Shown: piece by piece, positions 1 to 9,572 of the stretch
Layout of the letters: the number at the start of each line of letters is the position of its first letter
Position numbering within the stretch: position 1 is the first letter of the stretch
Source: Rubrivivax sp.
GTDB taxonomy: Bacteria > Pseudomonadota > Gammaproteobacteria > Burkholderiales > Burkholderiaceae_C
Direction of reading: 5' to 3'
DNA length: 53,933 bases
Assembly: GCA_030681795.1 (NCBI GenBank)
Contig: JAUXRG010000120.1
Span: 1 to 53,933, forward strand
Program-made: the position numbers and the translations under genes
The notes under the pieces: model-generated
Told to the model about the DNA's origin: nothing
What the model saw: the letters and a program-made list of their open reading frames with translations, nothing else
Database searches by the model: none

Positions 1-702
1 GGCGGCCAGCAAGAAGGTGTTGGCGATGCCTCCGCCCACGATCAGGCCGTCCACCTTGCTCGCCAGGGACTGCAGGATGGTCAGCTTGGTTCTGACCTTG
101 CTGCCCGCGACGATGGCCACGAGCGGCCGCCGCGGGTGGGCCAGTGCCTTGGTGACGGCGTCGATCTCGGCGGCCAGCAGCGGGCCGGCGCAGGCGATGG
201 GCGCGTACTGGGCGATGCCGTAGGTGCTGGCCTCGGCGCGGTGGGCGGTGCCGAAGGCGTCGTGCACGAAGATGTCGCACAGCGCGGCCATCTTGCGCGC
301 CAGCGCCTCGTTGTTCTTCTTCTCGCCCTTGTTGACGCGGCAGTTCTCCAGCAGCACCAGCTGGCCCGGCGCGACCGTCACGCCGTCGGTCCAGTTGGCC
401 ACCAGCGGCACGCCTTTTTCGTAGGGGTGGCCGAGCAGCTCGCCCAGGCGCAGGGCCACCGGCGCCAGCGTGTCCTCGGGCTTGAATTCGCCCTCGGTCG
501 GGCGGCCCAGGTGCGAAGTCACCATCACCGCCGCGCCGGCCTGCAGCGCCATGCGGATGCAGGGCACGCTGGCGCGGATGCGCGTGTCTTCGGTGATGCG
601 CCCGGTGTCGTCCTGCGGCACGTTGAGGTCGGCGCGGATGAAGACGCGCTTGCCGGCGACGCGGCCCTGCGCAATGAGGTCGGCCAGGCGGAGCACATTC
701 AT
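1..702 (-). CDS. pgk: Phosphoglycerate kinase, N-terminal 234 residues (partial)
   Basis: Glycolytic and gluconeogenic cytosolic enzyme that interconverts 1,3-bisphosphoglycerate + ADP and 3-phosphoglycerate + ATP. The visible part is the N-terminal substrate domain: RADLNVP near residue 23, the HLGRP loop, HDAFGTAHR, and then GSKVRTK at the start of the second half. The gene runs off the window start, so the nucleotide-binding C-terminal domain is not seen. The ATG at 702 is preceded by GGAGAG at a good distance, which supports this start. It reads in the same direction as azlC-azlD, with 42 bases between azlD and pgk. The family identity is very clear. Confidence 0.97.
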   Translation of the reverse strand, partial: MNVLRLADLIAQGRVAGKRVFIRADLNVPQDDTGRITEDTRIRASVPCIRMALQAGAAVMVTSHLGRPTEGEFKPEDTLAPVALRLGELLGHPYEKGVPLVANWTDGVTVAPGQLVLLENCRVNKGEKKNNEALARKMAALCDIFVHDAFGTAHRAEASTYGIAQYAPIACAGPLLAAEIDAVTKALAHPRRPLVAIVAGSKVRTKLTILQSLASKVDGLIVGGGIANTFLLAA

Positions 703-744
703 GGTTTCTCTCCAGTCAAGTCTGGCCACGATTCTAGGCACGGG

Positions 745-1077
745 CTACCAGCCCAGGCCCAGGCGCAGCGGCAGCAGCACGGCCATGCCGACGAGGATGG
801 TGCCCAGGATGCCGCGGCGCCGCCAGAACCAGGCCGCACCGGCCGCGGCGGCGAACAGGCGCGCGTCCTGCCAGGTGGTGATGAGCCGGCCCTGCAGCAT
901 GACGATCTCGGGCAGCACCACGGCCGCCAGCGCCGCCAGCGGGGCGTAGCGCAATCCCTGGCGCAGCCACGCCGGGATCGGAACCTCGCGCTCGCTGAGG
1001 AAGAAAAAGCCCCGCGTGGTCACGGTGAGCACGGCCAGGCCGGCGATGGCGAGCCCGGTTTCCCAATGTGCCGTCAT
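745..1077 (-). CDS. azlD: AzlD family branched-chain amino acid transport subunit
   Basis: Small (110 aa) inner-membrane protein made almost entirely of hydrophobic helices, with the family-typical segment TTRGFFFL near residue 20 and PLAALAAVVLPEIV in the middle. AzlD proteins pair with AzlC to export branched-chain amino acids (BrnFE type). The start ATG at 1077 overlaps the azlC stop in an ATGA junction, so the two are translationally coupled. A longer open frame upstream is antisense-like read-through across azlC and is not used. The substrate is inferred from the family only. Confidence 0.9.
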   Translation of the reverse strand: MTAHWETGLAIAGLAVLTVTTRGFFFLSEREVPIPAWLRQGLRYAPLAALAAVVLPEIVMLQGRLITTWQDARLFAAAAGAAWFWRRRGILGTILVGMAVLLPLRLGLGW

Positions 1078-1817
1078 GTCGCGTCGTCCACGGGCCTGGG
1101 CTCGCGCGGCGTCGAATGGTCGATGAGCAGCCCCATGGCCACCGCCGCGGCGATCGCCACCACGATATTGAGCTTGAAGGGCAGCGCATAGGCCGCCACT
1201 GCCGCGCAGGCCGCCACTGCGCCGGCCACCCCGGTGGCGCGGTCTGTCAGCAGCGAGGCCGCCAGCCCGAGCAGCGCCAGCGTGCCGGCGAAGCCGAATC
1301 CCCAGTGCACCGGCACCACGTCGGCGAGGAAGATGCCCAGCATCGACGGCAGCTGCCAGGCCGTCCAGTTGGTCGCCACGCCGCCCCAGAAATAGGGCAG
1401 TTGTTCCGGCGATGGCCGCGGTTCGGGGAAGCGGCGCATGAACATCACGTAGTTCAAGTCGGCCGTGAAATACGCCAGGCGCAGCCGCAGGCCGCGCGGG
1501 TAGCCGATGAAATAGGGTCGCCACTGCGCGCTGAAGATCACGAAGCGCAGGTTCACGCACAGCGCCGTGGCCCACACCACCCAGACCGGCGCCCCGCTGC
1601 TCAGGAGCGGCAACACCGCGAGCTGCGCACTGCCGGCGAAGACGACCAGCGACATGAAAGCCATCAGCGGCAAGGGCAGCCCGCTCTTGCCCATGGCCAC
1701 CCCGGTGATCAGGCCCCAGGCGGCAATGCCGATGGCCGTGCCCAGCATCTCGCGCGAGCCACGGGCGAATTCAGGGTGGCGCCAGGCGGGCGCCGGCGCG
1801 GGGGCAGCGGAGGTCAC
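1074..1817 (-). CDS. azlC: AzlC family branched-chain amino acid exporter
   Basis: A 247-residue polytopic membrane protein of the AzlC/BrnF family, the large subunit of a branched-chain amino acid efflux permease. Diagnostic stretches are the early FVFAGSAQ-type segment (here VVFAGSAQLAVLPLL, around residue 60), LCVNLRFVIFSA near residue 88 and the following FTADLNY. The length matches the family. The start used is GTG at 1817; no good ribosome-binding site is seen, and an internal ATG 23 codons on (MLGTAIG) is an alternative. It is coupled to azlD through a 4-base overlap. Confidence 0.93.
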   Translation of the reverse strand: MTSAAPAPAPAWRHPEFARGSREMLGTAIGIAAWGLITGVAMGKSGLPLPLMAFMSLVVFAGSAQLAVLPLLSSGAPVWVVWATALCVNLRFVIFSAQWRPYFIGYPRGLRLRLAYFTADLNYVMFMRRFPEPRPSPEQLPYFWGGVATNWTAWQLPSMLGIFLADVVPVHWGFGFAGTLALLGLAASLLTDRATGVAGAVAACAAVAAYALPFKLNIVVAIAAAVAMGLLIDHSTPREPRPVDDAT

Positions 1818-1895
1818 CCGCGCATTGTCGCCACGGGCTGTCGCGGGGCCACGACGCCGGGCCGGCGGTCAGCCGGGCGCCGGGCCGCGCAGTGG

Positions 1896-2321
1896 TCAAT
1901 GCTTGGCTGCCGCCCCGGTCGCGGCCTTGCCGGGCTTCTCGCTCTTGGCGGGCTTGTCGGCCTTCTCTGCCTTGCCGACCTCGCCCTGGGTGCTCTGCGC
2001 CGGCGCGGCGTCGCCGCGGCCACCTGCGGCGGCCAGCGCCACGGCCGGCTCGTCGGAGGCGGGCATGGCGTCGAGCTTGTTCTCGCGCATGTAGTCGTTC
2101 ATCTCGCGCCAGCCGGCGAAGACGGCGGCCTTGTCGGAGCGCTTGTTCAGCCCGTAGCAGTCCTCCACCGAGCGAGCCGCCTGCCGGCAACCGGCCCCGA
2201 CGGCCTTGCCTTCGGCCTCGCGCCGCGCGGCCACCGCGCTGGCGGATTCGATGCCCAGCATGTCGCAACCCGCCATCCCGAAGGAACTGGCGAGGAGCAG
2301 GGTGAGAGTGAGTTGGCGCAT
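1896..2321 (-). CDS. Putative small lipoprotein, Ala/Lys-rich tail
   Basis: A 141-residue protein with a clear lipoprotein signal: MRQLTLTLLLASSFGMAGC, with the lipobox ending at Cys19. The mature part contains two more cysteines (GCRQAARSVEDCYGLNKRSDKAAVFAGWREMNDYM), probably forming a compact folded module, then a low-complexity Ala/Lys/Pro tail (KAEKADKPAKSEKPGKAATGAAAKH). I chose ATG 2321 because the lipobox begins there; the open frame continues upstream without looking like protein. It lies between fmt and azlC in the same direction. Function is not known; an envelope location is inferred from the signal. Confidence 0.75.
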   Translation of the reverse strand: MRQLTLTLLLASSFGMAGCDMLGIESASAVAARREAEGKAVGAGCRQAARSVEDCYGLNKRSDKAAVFAGWREMNDYMRENKLDAMPASDEPAVALAAAGGRGDAAPAQSTQGEVGKAEKADKPAKSEKPGKAATGAAAKH

Positions 2322-2483
2322 GGCTTGGAGGCAGGGCGGGTCTGCCTTCGTTATCGGCCGCCACGGGCCGCGGCTTGAGCGACCGATGCCCACGACTTCT
2401 GACTTGCGCTCAGCCCGGACCACGGAGGGTCCGGTCCTTCGCCAGGCGCAAGGCCGCGCGCAGGCGCGCCCTTGAGTCCGGGC

Positions 2484-3419
2484 TCAGTCTGGCGCCATCG
2501 GATGGCGCTGCAGGAACTCGCGCGCCGTGATGCGCCGCCCGCCGGCCAGTTGCAGTTCCAGCAATTCGAGCGCGCCCTGTCCGCAGGCCAGCACGAGCCG
2601 GCCGTCGCTGGCTTGCAGAACCTGCCCCGGCCCGCCCGCCCCGGGCACGACTCGGCCGCGCCAGAGCTTCACCGGCTGGCCGGCGAGTGGCGCCGCGCAG
2701 CCGGGAAAGGGGTCGAAGGCGCGCAGGCGGCGCTCCAGCACCTCGGCTGGCTCGCGCCAATCGATGGTCGCCTCGGCCTTTTCGATCTTGCGCGCATAGG
2801 TCGCGCCGGCCGCGGGCTGGGCTTGGGGCTTGAGCGCGCCCCGTTCCAGATCGGCCAGCGCCTGCACGACCAGGCGCGCGCCGATGGCGGACAGGCGGTC
2901 GTGCAGCGTGGCGCTGGTGTCGTCGGCGCCGATCGGCGTGGCCTGCGACAGCAGCATGGCGCCGGTGTCCAGGCCGGTATCCATCTGCATGAGGGTGATG
3001 CCCGTGCTGGCATCCCCGGCCTCGATGGCACGCTGGATGGGCGCCGCGCCACGCCAGCGCGGCAGCAGCGAGCCGTGGATATTGAGGCAGCCGTGGCGTG
3101 GCAGCGCCAGCGCCCACTCGGGCAGGATCAGGCCGTAGGCGGCCACCACCATCACCGCGGGAGCGGCCTGCTGCAGCGCCGCGCGCGCCGCCGCCGCGTC
3201 CTCGGGGAACTTGCCGTCCAGGCGCAGGCTGCGGGGTTGGGCCAGGGCCAGGCCACGCGCCAGCGCGAGCTGCTTCACCGGCGCAGCGTGCAGCCTCAGG
3301 CCGCGGCCGGCGGGGCGGTCGGGCTGGGTCAGCACGAGCACCACCTCATGCCCGGCGGACAGCAGCGCGGCCAGGGCGGCGCGGGCGAAATCGGGGGTGC
3401 CGGCGAAGGCGAGCTTCAT
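2484..3419 (-). CDS. fmt: Methionyl-tRNA formyltransferase
   Basis: Transfers a formyl group from 10-formyltetrahydrofolate to initiator Met-tRNA in the cytosol. The 311-residue protein shows the N-terminal fold ([16 protein letters not shown]), the formyl-transfer motif [17 protein letters not shown] with the catalytic Asn and His, and GLDTGAML carrying the catalytic Asp. The C-terminal tRNA-binding domain includes [11 protein letters not shown]. It begins 4 bases after the def stop, so def and fmt form the usual two-gene unit in which formylation and deformylation enzymes are co-expressed. Length is normal for the family. Confidence 0.97.
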   Translation of the reverse strand: MKLAFAGTPDFARAALAALLSAGHEVVLVLTQPDRPAGRGLRLHAAPVKQLALARGLALAQPRSLRLDGKFPEDAAAARAALQQAAPAVMVVAAYGLILPEWALALPRHGCLNIHGSLLPRWRGAAPIQRAIEAGDASTGITLMQMDTGLDTGAMLLSQATPIGADDTSATLHDRLSAIGARLVVQALADLERGALKPQAQPAAGATYARKIEKAEATIDWREPAEVLERRLRAFDPFPGCAAPLAGQPVKLWRGRVVPGAGGPGQVLQASDGRLVLACGQGALELLELQLAGGRRITAREFLQRHPMAPD

Positions 3420-3423
3420 CGTG

Positions 3424-3939
3424 TCATTTGCCGCGCAGCTCGTCGCGCGCCTTCTTCAGCATCCGGGTGCGGATGCGGTCGCGCTTGAGAGGGCTGAGGT
3501 ATTCGACGAAGACATGACCCATGAGGTGGTCCATCTCATGCTGCACGCACACCGCGGTCAGCCCCTGGGCGTCGAGTTCGAATATCTTGCCCTCGCGGTC
3601 GAGCGCCCGCACGCTGACGCTGGCATGGCGCTCGACGCGGTCGAAGACCTGCGGCACCGACAGGCAGCCTTCCTCGTTCAGGGCCATCTCGGGGCTGTGC
3701 CGCGTGATCTCCGGGTTGATCAGCACCAGCGGCTGGTCGTGCTGCTCGGAGGTGTCCATCACGATCACGCGCTCATGCACATCCACCTGCGTGGCCGCCA
3801 GGCCCACGCCATCGGCGGTGTACATGGTCTGCAGCATGTCGTCGACGAGGCGGCGGATGCGCTCGTCCACCTGGGCCACCGCACGGGCCACGGTGTGCAA
3901 TCGAGGGTCGGGATAGCGCAGGATGGTCAGCAAGGCCAT
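3424..3939 (-). CDS. def: Peptide deformylase
   Basis: Metal-dependent enzyme that removes the formyl group from nascent peptides. All three signature motifs are present: GVGLAATQ near residue 46, EGCLSVP near residue 92 and QHEMDHLMG near residue 134, providing the Cys and two His metal ligands and the catalytic Glu. The start [14 protein letters not shown] at 3939 gives 171 residues, close to the usual size; an in-frame upstream ATG would add 19 residues not typical of the family. fmt follows directly. The opposite side is a 329-base divergent region facing the LysM gene. Confidence 0.97.
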   Translation of the reverse strand: MALLTILRYPDPRLHTVARAVAQVDERIRRLVDDMLQTMYTADGVGLAATQVDVHERVIVMDTSEQHDQPLVLINPEITRHSPEMALNEEGCLSVPQVFDRVERHASVSVRALDREGKIFELDAQGLTAVCVQHEMDHLMGHVFVEYLSPLKRDRIRTRMLKKARDELRGK

Positions 3940-4268
3940 GGGAAGCGGGGTCCAAGGGTGGCGAAACAGCTCGCAACAGCTGTGGATCAAGCGCAACGAC
4001 CAGCCCGGCAGCAGCGCGTGCGGGGTAGCGCACGGGCAGCCGGTTTCGTTGCGGCATCAAGGGTTTACGGGCAGAATCTGTGAAACCATATGAGCATTGT
4101 CGCTGTCGCCTCCGGCCTTCACTCTGCAGGGCGCCGATCACCACAAGCCATGCGGTATTTTCTCACCGGCCGCCGCCGGTCATTTCGCCCTGGGACCCGC
4201 GCGTCATGAGCCGCCACATCGGCGGTCCGAAGGGCGCAATCCGGAATGCACCGCACGAAGGTATTTCA
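3940..4268. promoter_or_regulatory. Divergent intergenic region between def and the LysM gene
   Basis: No gene is apparent in these 329 bases. It must contain the promoters of def (leftward) and the LysM gene (rightward). A plausible rightward sigma70-like pair is TTGCGG near 4049 and CAGAAT near 4072. A good ribosome-binding site (GAAGG) lies just before the LysM start. The promoter call is a reading by eye only. Confidence 0.35.
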
Positions 4269-5453
4269 ATGAGCAATTGCAATCGTCGTGGTGCCGCGAG
4301 CGCCCACAAGGGCCTGGCTCCGGTGTGGCGTGCCGCAGCCGCTTGCCTGGCTTTGAGCGGCCTGCACGGCGGGGTCGCCGCGCAGACCCACCCGCTGCCG
4401 ATCACGCCGGAGTGGCGCGCCACGGCGCAGCGCGTGGCGCAGGCCGGCGTGGCGCTGGCCGATCTGGCGCCCAACGCGCCCGATTCGCACACCGTGCAGC
4501 GCGGCGACACGCTGTGGGGCATCTCCAGCCTCTTCCTCAAGAGCGCCTGGCGCTGGCCCGAGCTCTGGGGCATGAACCTCGAGCAGATTCGCAACCCGCA
4601 CCTGATCTACCCCGGCCAGGTGCTGGTGCTCGAGCGCAAGGACGGCCGCGCCACTTTGCGCCTGGCGCAAGGCGGGCCGGGCGAGCCCACCAATACCGTG
4701 AAGATGTCGCCGCGGGTGCGCAGCGAGTTGCTGGCCAACGGCGCCATCGCGGCCATTCCGCTGCACCTCATCGGCCCCTTCCTGAACGAGGCCGTGGTGT
4801 TCGAGGCCAACGAACTCGACGCCGCGCCGCGCATCGTGGCCACGCAGGAAGGCCGCGTCATGGTTTCGCGTGGCGAGACGGCCTATGTGCGCGGCGACCT
4901 GGGCGGCGCACGCGACTTCCGCCTGTTCCGCGAACTGACCCCGCTGACCGACCCGGTGACGCGCGAGGTGCTGGGCTTCGAGGGCCGCTATGTCGGCACG
5001 GCCGAGCATGTGCGCCCGGGCGGCGAGCAGGCCGGCGCGCCGGTGCCCGACTCCTTCAGGGTCACGAGCACCCGGCTGGAGGCCCGCGTGGGCGACCGCC
5101 TGTCGCCCGTGCCGCAACAGGAACTGGTGGCGTATGTGCCGCATGCGCCGGCGGCGGCGCTGGACGGGCACATCGTTTCGATCTATGGCGACGGCCTGCG
5201 CGCCGGGCAGAACCAGGTGGTGGCCATCAACCGCGGCAAGCGCGATGGCGTCGAGCGCGGCCATGTGCTGGCCCTTTGGCGCACAGGCAAAGAGGCGGTG
5301 GATACCACCAGCGGCGGCAAGGTCGCGCTGCGCCTGCCCGACGAACGCCACGGCATGCTCTTCGTCTTCCGCGTCTTCGAGCGGGCGTCCTACGCACTCA
5401 TCCTGAACGTGCAGGACCCCGTGCGCGCCGGCGACCGCTTCACCCAGCCCTGA
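4269..5453 (+). CDS. LysM peptidoglycan-binding domain protein, secreted
   Basis: A 394-residue exported protein. After a signal-like N-terminus ending around VAAQTHP (residues 1-40), a single LysM domain lies at about residues 73-120 (HTVQRGDTLWGISSLFL... NPHLIYPGQVLVL), which should bind peptidoglycan. The remaining ~270 residues lack a motif I can name but match the layout of LysM proteins found beside dprA in beta-proteobacteria. Start ATG 4269 has GAAGG six bases upstream. dprA follows after 24 bases, in the same reading frame. Role in the envelope is inferred. Confidence 0.88.
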   Translation: MSNCNRRGAASAHKGLAPVWRAAAACLALSGLHGGVAAQTHPLPITPEWRATAQRVAQAGVALADLAPNAPDSHTVQRGDTLWGISSLFLKSAWRWPELWGMNLEQIRNPHLIYPGQVLVLERKDGRATLRLAQGGPGEPTNTVKMSPRVRSELLANGAIAAIPLHLIGPFLNEAVVFEANELDAAPRIVATQEGRVMVSRGETAYVRGDLGGARDFRLFRELTPLTDPVTREVLGFEGRYVGTAEHVRPGGEQAGAPVPDSFRVTSTRLEARVGDRLSPVPQQELVAYVPHAPAAALDGHIVSIYGDGLRAGQNQVVAINRGKRDGVERGHVLALWRTGKEAVDTTSGGKVALRLPDERHGMLFVFRVFERASYALILNVQDPVRAGDRFTQP

Positions 5454-5477
5454 GCTTCCTGCCCCACGGCGGCGGCC

Positions 5478-6572
5478 TTGCTGGGCGATGACGAATTCGC
5501 GGCCTGGTTCAGGCTGCTGGAAACGCCGGGCGTCGGGCTCGAAAGGGCGCGACGCCTGCTTGCCGCCTGCGGCTCGCCTGAGGCGGTCTTCGCCACACCG
5601 CCGGCCACGCTGCGCGAGCTGGCCGGCCCGGCGGTGGCTTTGGCTCTGGCACAGCTACCAGCGCAGTACCTGGCGCGTCTTGCCGCGGCACGGGCCTGGC
5701 TGGCAAGTTCGGGGGATCACCAGGTCTTGACGCTGGACCATCCGGCCTGGCCTGCGGCCCTGCTGCAGACGGCCGACCCGCCCCTGCTGCTGTATGTGCA
5801 GGGCGACGCGGCCCGCCTGAACCAGCCCGCCATCGCCATCGTGGGCAGCCGTCACCCCACGGCGCAGGGCGCGGACAACGCGCGCGCCTTTGCCGCGGCT
5901 TTGGGCGGGCAGGGCTTGGTCGTGGTCTCGGGCCTGGCCCAGGGCATAGACGCCGCCGCCCATGAAGGCGCACTGGGCACGCCTGCGGGCACGGTGGCGG
6001 TGGTGGGCACGGGGCTGGACCGCGTCTACCCACCCGTGCACCGCGGGCTGGCCGAGCGCATCGCCACGCAGGGCGCCCTGGTCAGCGAGTACGCACCGGG
6101 CACGCCGGCCATCGCCGAGAATTTCCCGCGCCGCAACCGCCTCATCGCCGGGCTGACCCAGGGCACGCTGGTGGTCGAGGCGGCCCTGCGCTCGGGCTCG
6201 CTGATCACCGCCCGGCTGGCCAGCGAGGCCGGTCGCGAGGTATTCGCCATTCCGGGCTCGATTCATTCACCGCAGTCCAAAGGCTGCCACGCGCTGATCA
6301 AGCAGGGGGCGAAACTCGTCGAGTCGGCACAGGATGTCCTCGAAGAATTGCAGGGCACGCGGCTGCGACAAACCCGGCTGCCATTGGCGCCGCCGGCCAA
6401 CGCCGACCCACTGCTCGAGGCCCTGGGCCACGACCCGGTGACGCTGGACGCGCTGATGGCCCGCACCGGCTGGCCGGCGTCGGAGCTTGCGGTTCGGCTG
6501 CTGCAGCTGGAGCTCGACGGTTTCGTCGCGCGCCTGCCCGGCGGCCTGTACCAGCAACGGCAGTCTGTTTGA
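5478..6572 (+). CDS. dprA: DNA-processing protein DprA
   Basis: Loads RecA onto incoming single-stranded DNA during natural transformation. The Rossmann-like core spans about residues 115-290, with IVGSRHPTAQG, VVSGLAQGIDAAAHEGAL, FPRRNRLIAGL and SGSLITARLASEAGREVFAIPGS, all DprA hallmarks. A C-terminal winged-helix (DML1-like) region follows (about 300-360). No ATG or GTG is found at the right place; the first usable codon is TTG at 5478 (LGDDEFAAW), directly in frame after the LysM gene stop, and no good ribosome-binding site is visible, so the start is uncertain by a few codons. Confidence 0.93.
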   Translation: MLGDDEFAAWFRLLETPGVGLERARRLLAACGSPEAVFATPPATLRELAGPAVALALAQLPAQYLARLAAARAWLASSGDHQVLTLDHPAWPAALLQTADPPLLLYVQGDAARLNQPAIAIVGSRHPTAQGADNARAFAAALGGQGLVVVSGLAQGIDAAAHEGALGTPAGTVAVVGTGLDRVYPPVHRGLAERIATQGALVSEYAPGTPAIAENFPRRNRLIAGLTQGTLVVEAALRSGSLITARLASEAGREVFAIPGSIHSPQSKGCHALIKQGAKLVESAQDVLEELQGTRLRQTRLPLAPPANADPLLEALGHDPVTLDALMARTGWPASELAVRLLQLELDGFVARLPGGLYQQRQSV

Positions 6573-6678
6573 GTATCCGAGCAAGTAAGTCCACGCTGAC
6601 GTTCGATGTCACACGGCTCCTTGCGGCGTCCGCCCGGCTCGGACCCGACGCGCGGTGCCGCTCGGGTATAGTGGCTCG

Positions 6679-7131
6679 ATGTTCGAAGTACTGGTCTATC
6701 TCTACGAGAATTACTGGCGCCCGGACGCCTGCCCGGAGCCCAAGCAGCTCTCGCGCAAGCTCTCGGCCGTGGGCTTCGAGCCGGAGGAAATCCAGGACGC
6801 CCTGCGCTGGCTCGACGGCCTGGCCAGCACGGCACCGGCCTGCGCCGGCATGCCCGTGCCCGACAGCATGCGCATCTACACCGAAGACGAGCAGGAAGCC
6901 CTGGGCGAGGCCTGCATCGGCTTCATCACCTTCCTCGACTCAGCCGGCGTGCTGGCGGCTCCGATGCGCGAAATGGTCATCGACCGCGCCGTGGCCGTGG
7001 GCAGCGGCCCGATGGACCTGGAAGACCTGAAGATCATCGTGCTGATGGTCTTCTGGAGCGTGGGCGAAGAGCCCGACGCGCTGGTGCTCGACGAGTTGTT
7101 CGTCGATCCGGGCGACCGACTCATCCACTGA
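6679..7131 (+). CDS. smg: Smg family protein (DUF494)
   Basis: A 150-residue cytosolic protein beginning MFEVLVYLYENYW and containing the family pattern of FEPEEIQDALRWLDGL and YTEDEQEALGEACIGFITFLDSAG. Smg is commonly encoded next to dprA and topA in proteobacteria; the biochemical role remains unassigned. topA is not downstream here: the next gene is convergent and its stop lies 3 bases beyond the smg stop. ATG 6679 is chosen because it matches the family N-terminus; an in-frame upstream codon would add 8 residues. Confidence 0.93.
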   Translation: MFEVLVYLYENYWRPDACPEPKQLSRKLSAVGFEPEEIQDALRWLDGLASTAPACAGMPVPDSMRIYTEDEQEALGEACIGFITFLDSAGVLAAPMREMVIDRAVAVGSGPMDLEDLKIIVLMVFWSVGEEPDALVLDELFVDPGDRLIH

Positions 7132-7134
7132 GCT

Positions 7135-9528
7135 TCAGCTCAAGAGCCGCGAGGCGTCCACGTCGAGCTTGGCCAGCGCACTGCGCGTGGCCCGCACCGT
7201 GAGCGCCTCGTCCTGCGCGGGCAACATCAGCCCGGCCTGCAGGTACGAAGCCAGGCGCTGCTGCTGGAACAGCACGCATCGCCCTTGCGCCGTGACGAAG
7301 AGCGAGAGCTGCTTGCGCAATCCGTGCCAGGCCAGCTGCACCGCTTCACTGCGGCCGCCGCGGTCGAGCATGTACCAGCTGCCCACCTGAAGTTCGCGCG
7401 CCCAGGCCACCATCGCGGGCGTGGGCATCGAACCGCCATCCAGCACCACATCGAGCTCGGCGCTCTGGTGGCCTGAAAGGTCCAGCACCATCGATTCGTC
7501 GATGTCCATGTCGGCCGCCTCGGGCAGCAGCTCCTCGAGCGTTTCGAGCCGTTCCATCAGCTCGCGCAGACGGTCGTCCGGGATCACCGCGGCCTTGGCG
7601 GTAAAGGCCGCCGCCAGCGAGTTGTTGAGCTGCTGGATCTGCTCGTCCTGCCGGGCCGCATCCATGCCCGCCGAGGTCATGCCCTCGCGCAGCGATTTCA
7701 GCAGCAGCGGCAGCCGGCGTATGACCTCGGCGCGCTCCTCGCGCGTGACCTTGGCGCTGGCGCTCCAGATGAGGTCGGCGGCGGCGCGCTTCATGACTTT
7801 GGTGCGCTCGCCCTGGGCGCTGAAGCGCACGGCCGTGGTGGCCAGCACGTCGGCCCAGACATGGAACAGGAACTGGCGAACGCCTTCCTGCACCGGCACC
7901 TCGTTGAGCATGCGGCGCAATTCGATGGTGTACTGGATGGCCATGGTCTCGCGCTGCTCGACCTGCTGGGCCAGGGAGACGCCGCGCTTGGTGGCCTCGT
8001 TCGCCGTGCTGAAGTAGTGCTCGAGGAATTTTTCGAGCTCGGTGAGCACGGTCTGGAAGACGCGCCGCCCGGTGTCCGGGTAGGCCTCGACGACCTGCAC
8101 GATGCGCTTGATCTCCCGCTCCAGCGCGTCGCCCACGTTGCCACCGCCACTGTCGAAGCCCATCACGCAGGCCCCCATGCGGTCGATCAGCCGGCGCGCG
8201 GGGTGGTCGATGGTGGCGAAAAAGTCGGGCTCGGACACCGCCACGCGCAGCACCGGCATCTGCAGCCGGGCGAACCAGACGCGCACAGTGGCGGGGATAC
8301 GGTCTTCGGTGAGGATGCTCTGAAACAGGAGCGCGACGATCTCGATCGTGGCGCGCTCTTCCGGCGAGGCCGCAGCTTGCTTGAGGAGCTGCTTGCGCTG
8401 GTGCAGCTCTTCGAGCATCACCGGCGCGGTGACCATCGGCTCGCCTTGCCGCGTGGTCGGCGTCAGGCGCTGGCGGATGCCATGCTGCGCCGTATCGATG
8501 GCCCGCGCCAGGCCCGGCGACAGCTGGACCGGCGCACGCGCCAGGCCCTGCGAGCGCGTGGAAACGCCGAACTCGGGCACATGCCGCCCGACCAGGCGGT
8601 TCAGGCGGCCGAGCACGGCCTCGGCGTGCTCGCGGCTGCGCGCCAGCGGTGCGGCGCGCGTCATCAGGCGGGTCTCTTCGCCCACGCCGCCGCGGCCACC
8701 CCCACTGCTGCCGCCCACCCAGCCGGTGAAGCCGCCGCTGGGCGCGGCCCCGTAGCTGCCAGGCGTGTTGTAGTCGGTGCTCCCGACCTGGCCGCCCGAG
8801 TGGCCCGCGTCACGCCCGCTCGCGAAACCCGTGCCCGCCTGCCAGCCCAGCGAGGCATTGGGGTGCGTGCGCGAGCGGCGGATGAACGGCCGCAGGTCCA
8901 CTTCGGCCAGGACCTTGTGCTCGACCAACCAGCGATTCGTCTCGTGGTAGGCCTCTTCCACGAGCAGGGCAAACTCGTCGTGCAGCAGCGGCTGCAGCTC
9001 GCGCCAGCCCTCCAGCGTCTGGCCGGCGGTGCGCCAGGCATCGAAAACCACGCGAGCCAGCACATGCGCGCGCAGCATGTCGTGCGGCTCGAGCTCGGAG
9101 CGACCCTCCAGGTGCGCGACGCGCGAGCGCAGGTCGGAAAACTCCCAAGAGGCGCGGTCCATGATGGCCAGCGCCAGGCGCGAGGTGACGATCTCGAGCT
9201 CGATGGTGTCGTCGGGCACCAGCGTCATCGCTTCGCGCGCCCGGCCCGGGGGTGGCAGGTCTGCGGGTCGCGAGGCCGACACGCCATGCAGCAGGGCATG
9301 GCGCAGACCGGTGACGATGCCGCGGTGCCAGGCCTGGGCGCCGGCCATCAGGCTTTGGACGAGCTCGCGGCGGCGCTGGAAGGTGGCGTGCTCGGAGGGC
9401 TTGTCCAGCAGGGTGCGGGCGCCATCGATGGCGGTCTGCACCAGCCCCACCAGCCCCTTGACCAGCTCCTCCGTGTAGAGCCTGCGCGCCTGGCCAGCAA
9501 GTGAGTCGGGCGAGGCGCTGTGGGCCAT
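7135..9528 (-). CDS. DUF1631 domain-containing protein
   Basis: A 797-residue protein matching in size and composition the large DUF1631 proteins of beta- and gamma-proteobacteria. Recognisable stretches are the central FARLQMPVLRVAVSEPDFFATIDHPARRLIDRMG and the C-terminal part AVQLAWHGLRKQLSLFVTAQGRCVLF, which looks like a PilZ-like barrel (a memory-based resemblance). A Gly/Ser-rich linker occurs near residues 230-280 (GGFTGWVGGSSGGGRGG). No signal peptide, so probably cytosolic. The function of the family is unknown to me. It ends tail-to-tail with smg. Confidence 0.82.
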   Translation of the reverse strand: MAHSASPDSLAGQARRLYTEELVKGLVGLVQTAIDGARTLLDKPSEHATFQRRRELVQSLMAGAQAWHRGIVTGLRHALLHGVSASRPADLPPPGRAREAMTLVPDDTIELEIVTSRLALAIMDRASWEFSDLRSRVAHLEGRSELEPHDMLRAHVLARVVFDAWRTAGQTLEGWRELQPLLHDEFALLVEEAYHETNRWLVEHKVLAEVDLRPFIRRSRTHPNASLGWQAGTGFASGRDAGHSGGQVGSTDYNTPGSYGAAPSGGFTGWVGGSSGGGRGGVGEETRLMTRAAPLARSREHAEAVLGRLNRLVGRHVPEFGVSTRSQGLARAPVQLSPGLARAIDTAQHGIRQRLTPTTRQGEPMVTAPVMLEELHQRKQLLKQAAASPEERATIEIVALLFQSILTEDRIPATVRVWFARLQMPVLRVAVSEPDFFATIDHPARRLIDRMGACVMGFDSGGGNVGDALEREIKRIVQVVEAYPDTGRRVFQTVLTELEKFLEHYFSTANEATKRGVSLAQQVEQRETMAIQYTIELRRMLNEVPVQEGVRQFLFHVWADVLATTAVRFSAQGERTKVMKRAAADLIWSASAKVTREERAEVIRRLPLLLKSLREGMTSAGMDAARQDEQIQQLNNSLAAAFTAKAAVIPDDRLRELMERLETLEELLPEAADMDIDESMVLDLSGHQSAELDVVLDGGSMPTPAMVAWARELQVGSWYMLDRGGRSEAVQLAWHGLRKQLSLFVTAQGRCVLFQQQRLASYLQAGLMLPAQDEALTVRATRSALAKLDVDASRLLS

Positions 9529-9572
9529 GTCAAGCGAGGGGCGGCTACGGGGGGTTGGGGTGGCCGGTCACT

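Noticed and set aside
136..1191. Long rightward open frame (351 codons) across pgk and azlD
   Set aside because: Antisense to clear genes; Gly/Ala/Arg/His-rich shadow of G+C-rich coding DNA with no domain.
7861..9504. 547-codon frame opposite the DUF1631 gene
   Set aside because: Antisense shadow; low-complexity Arg/Ala/Gly/His composition, while the opposite strand encodes a recognisable family.
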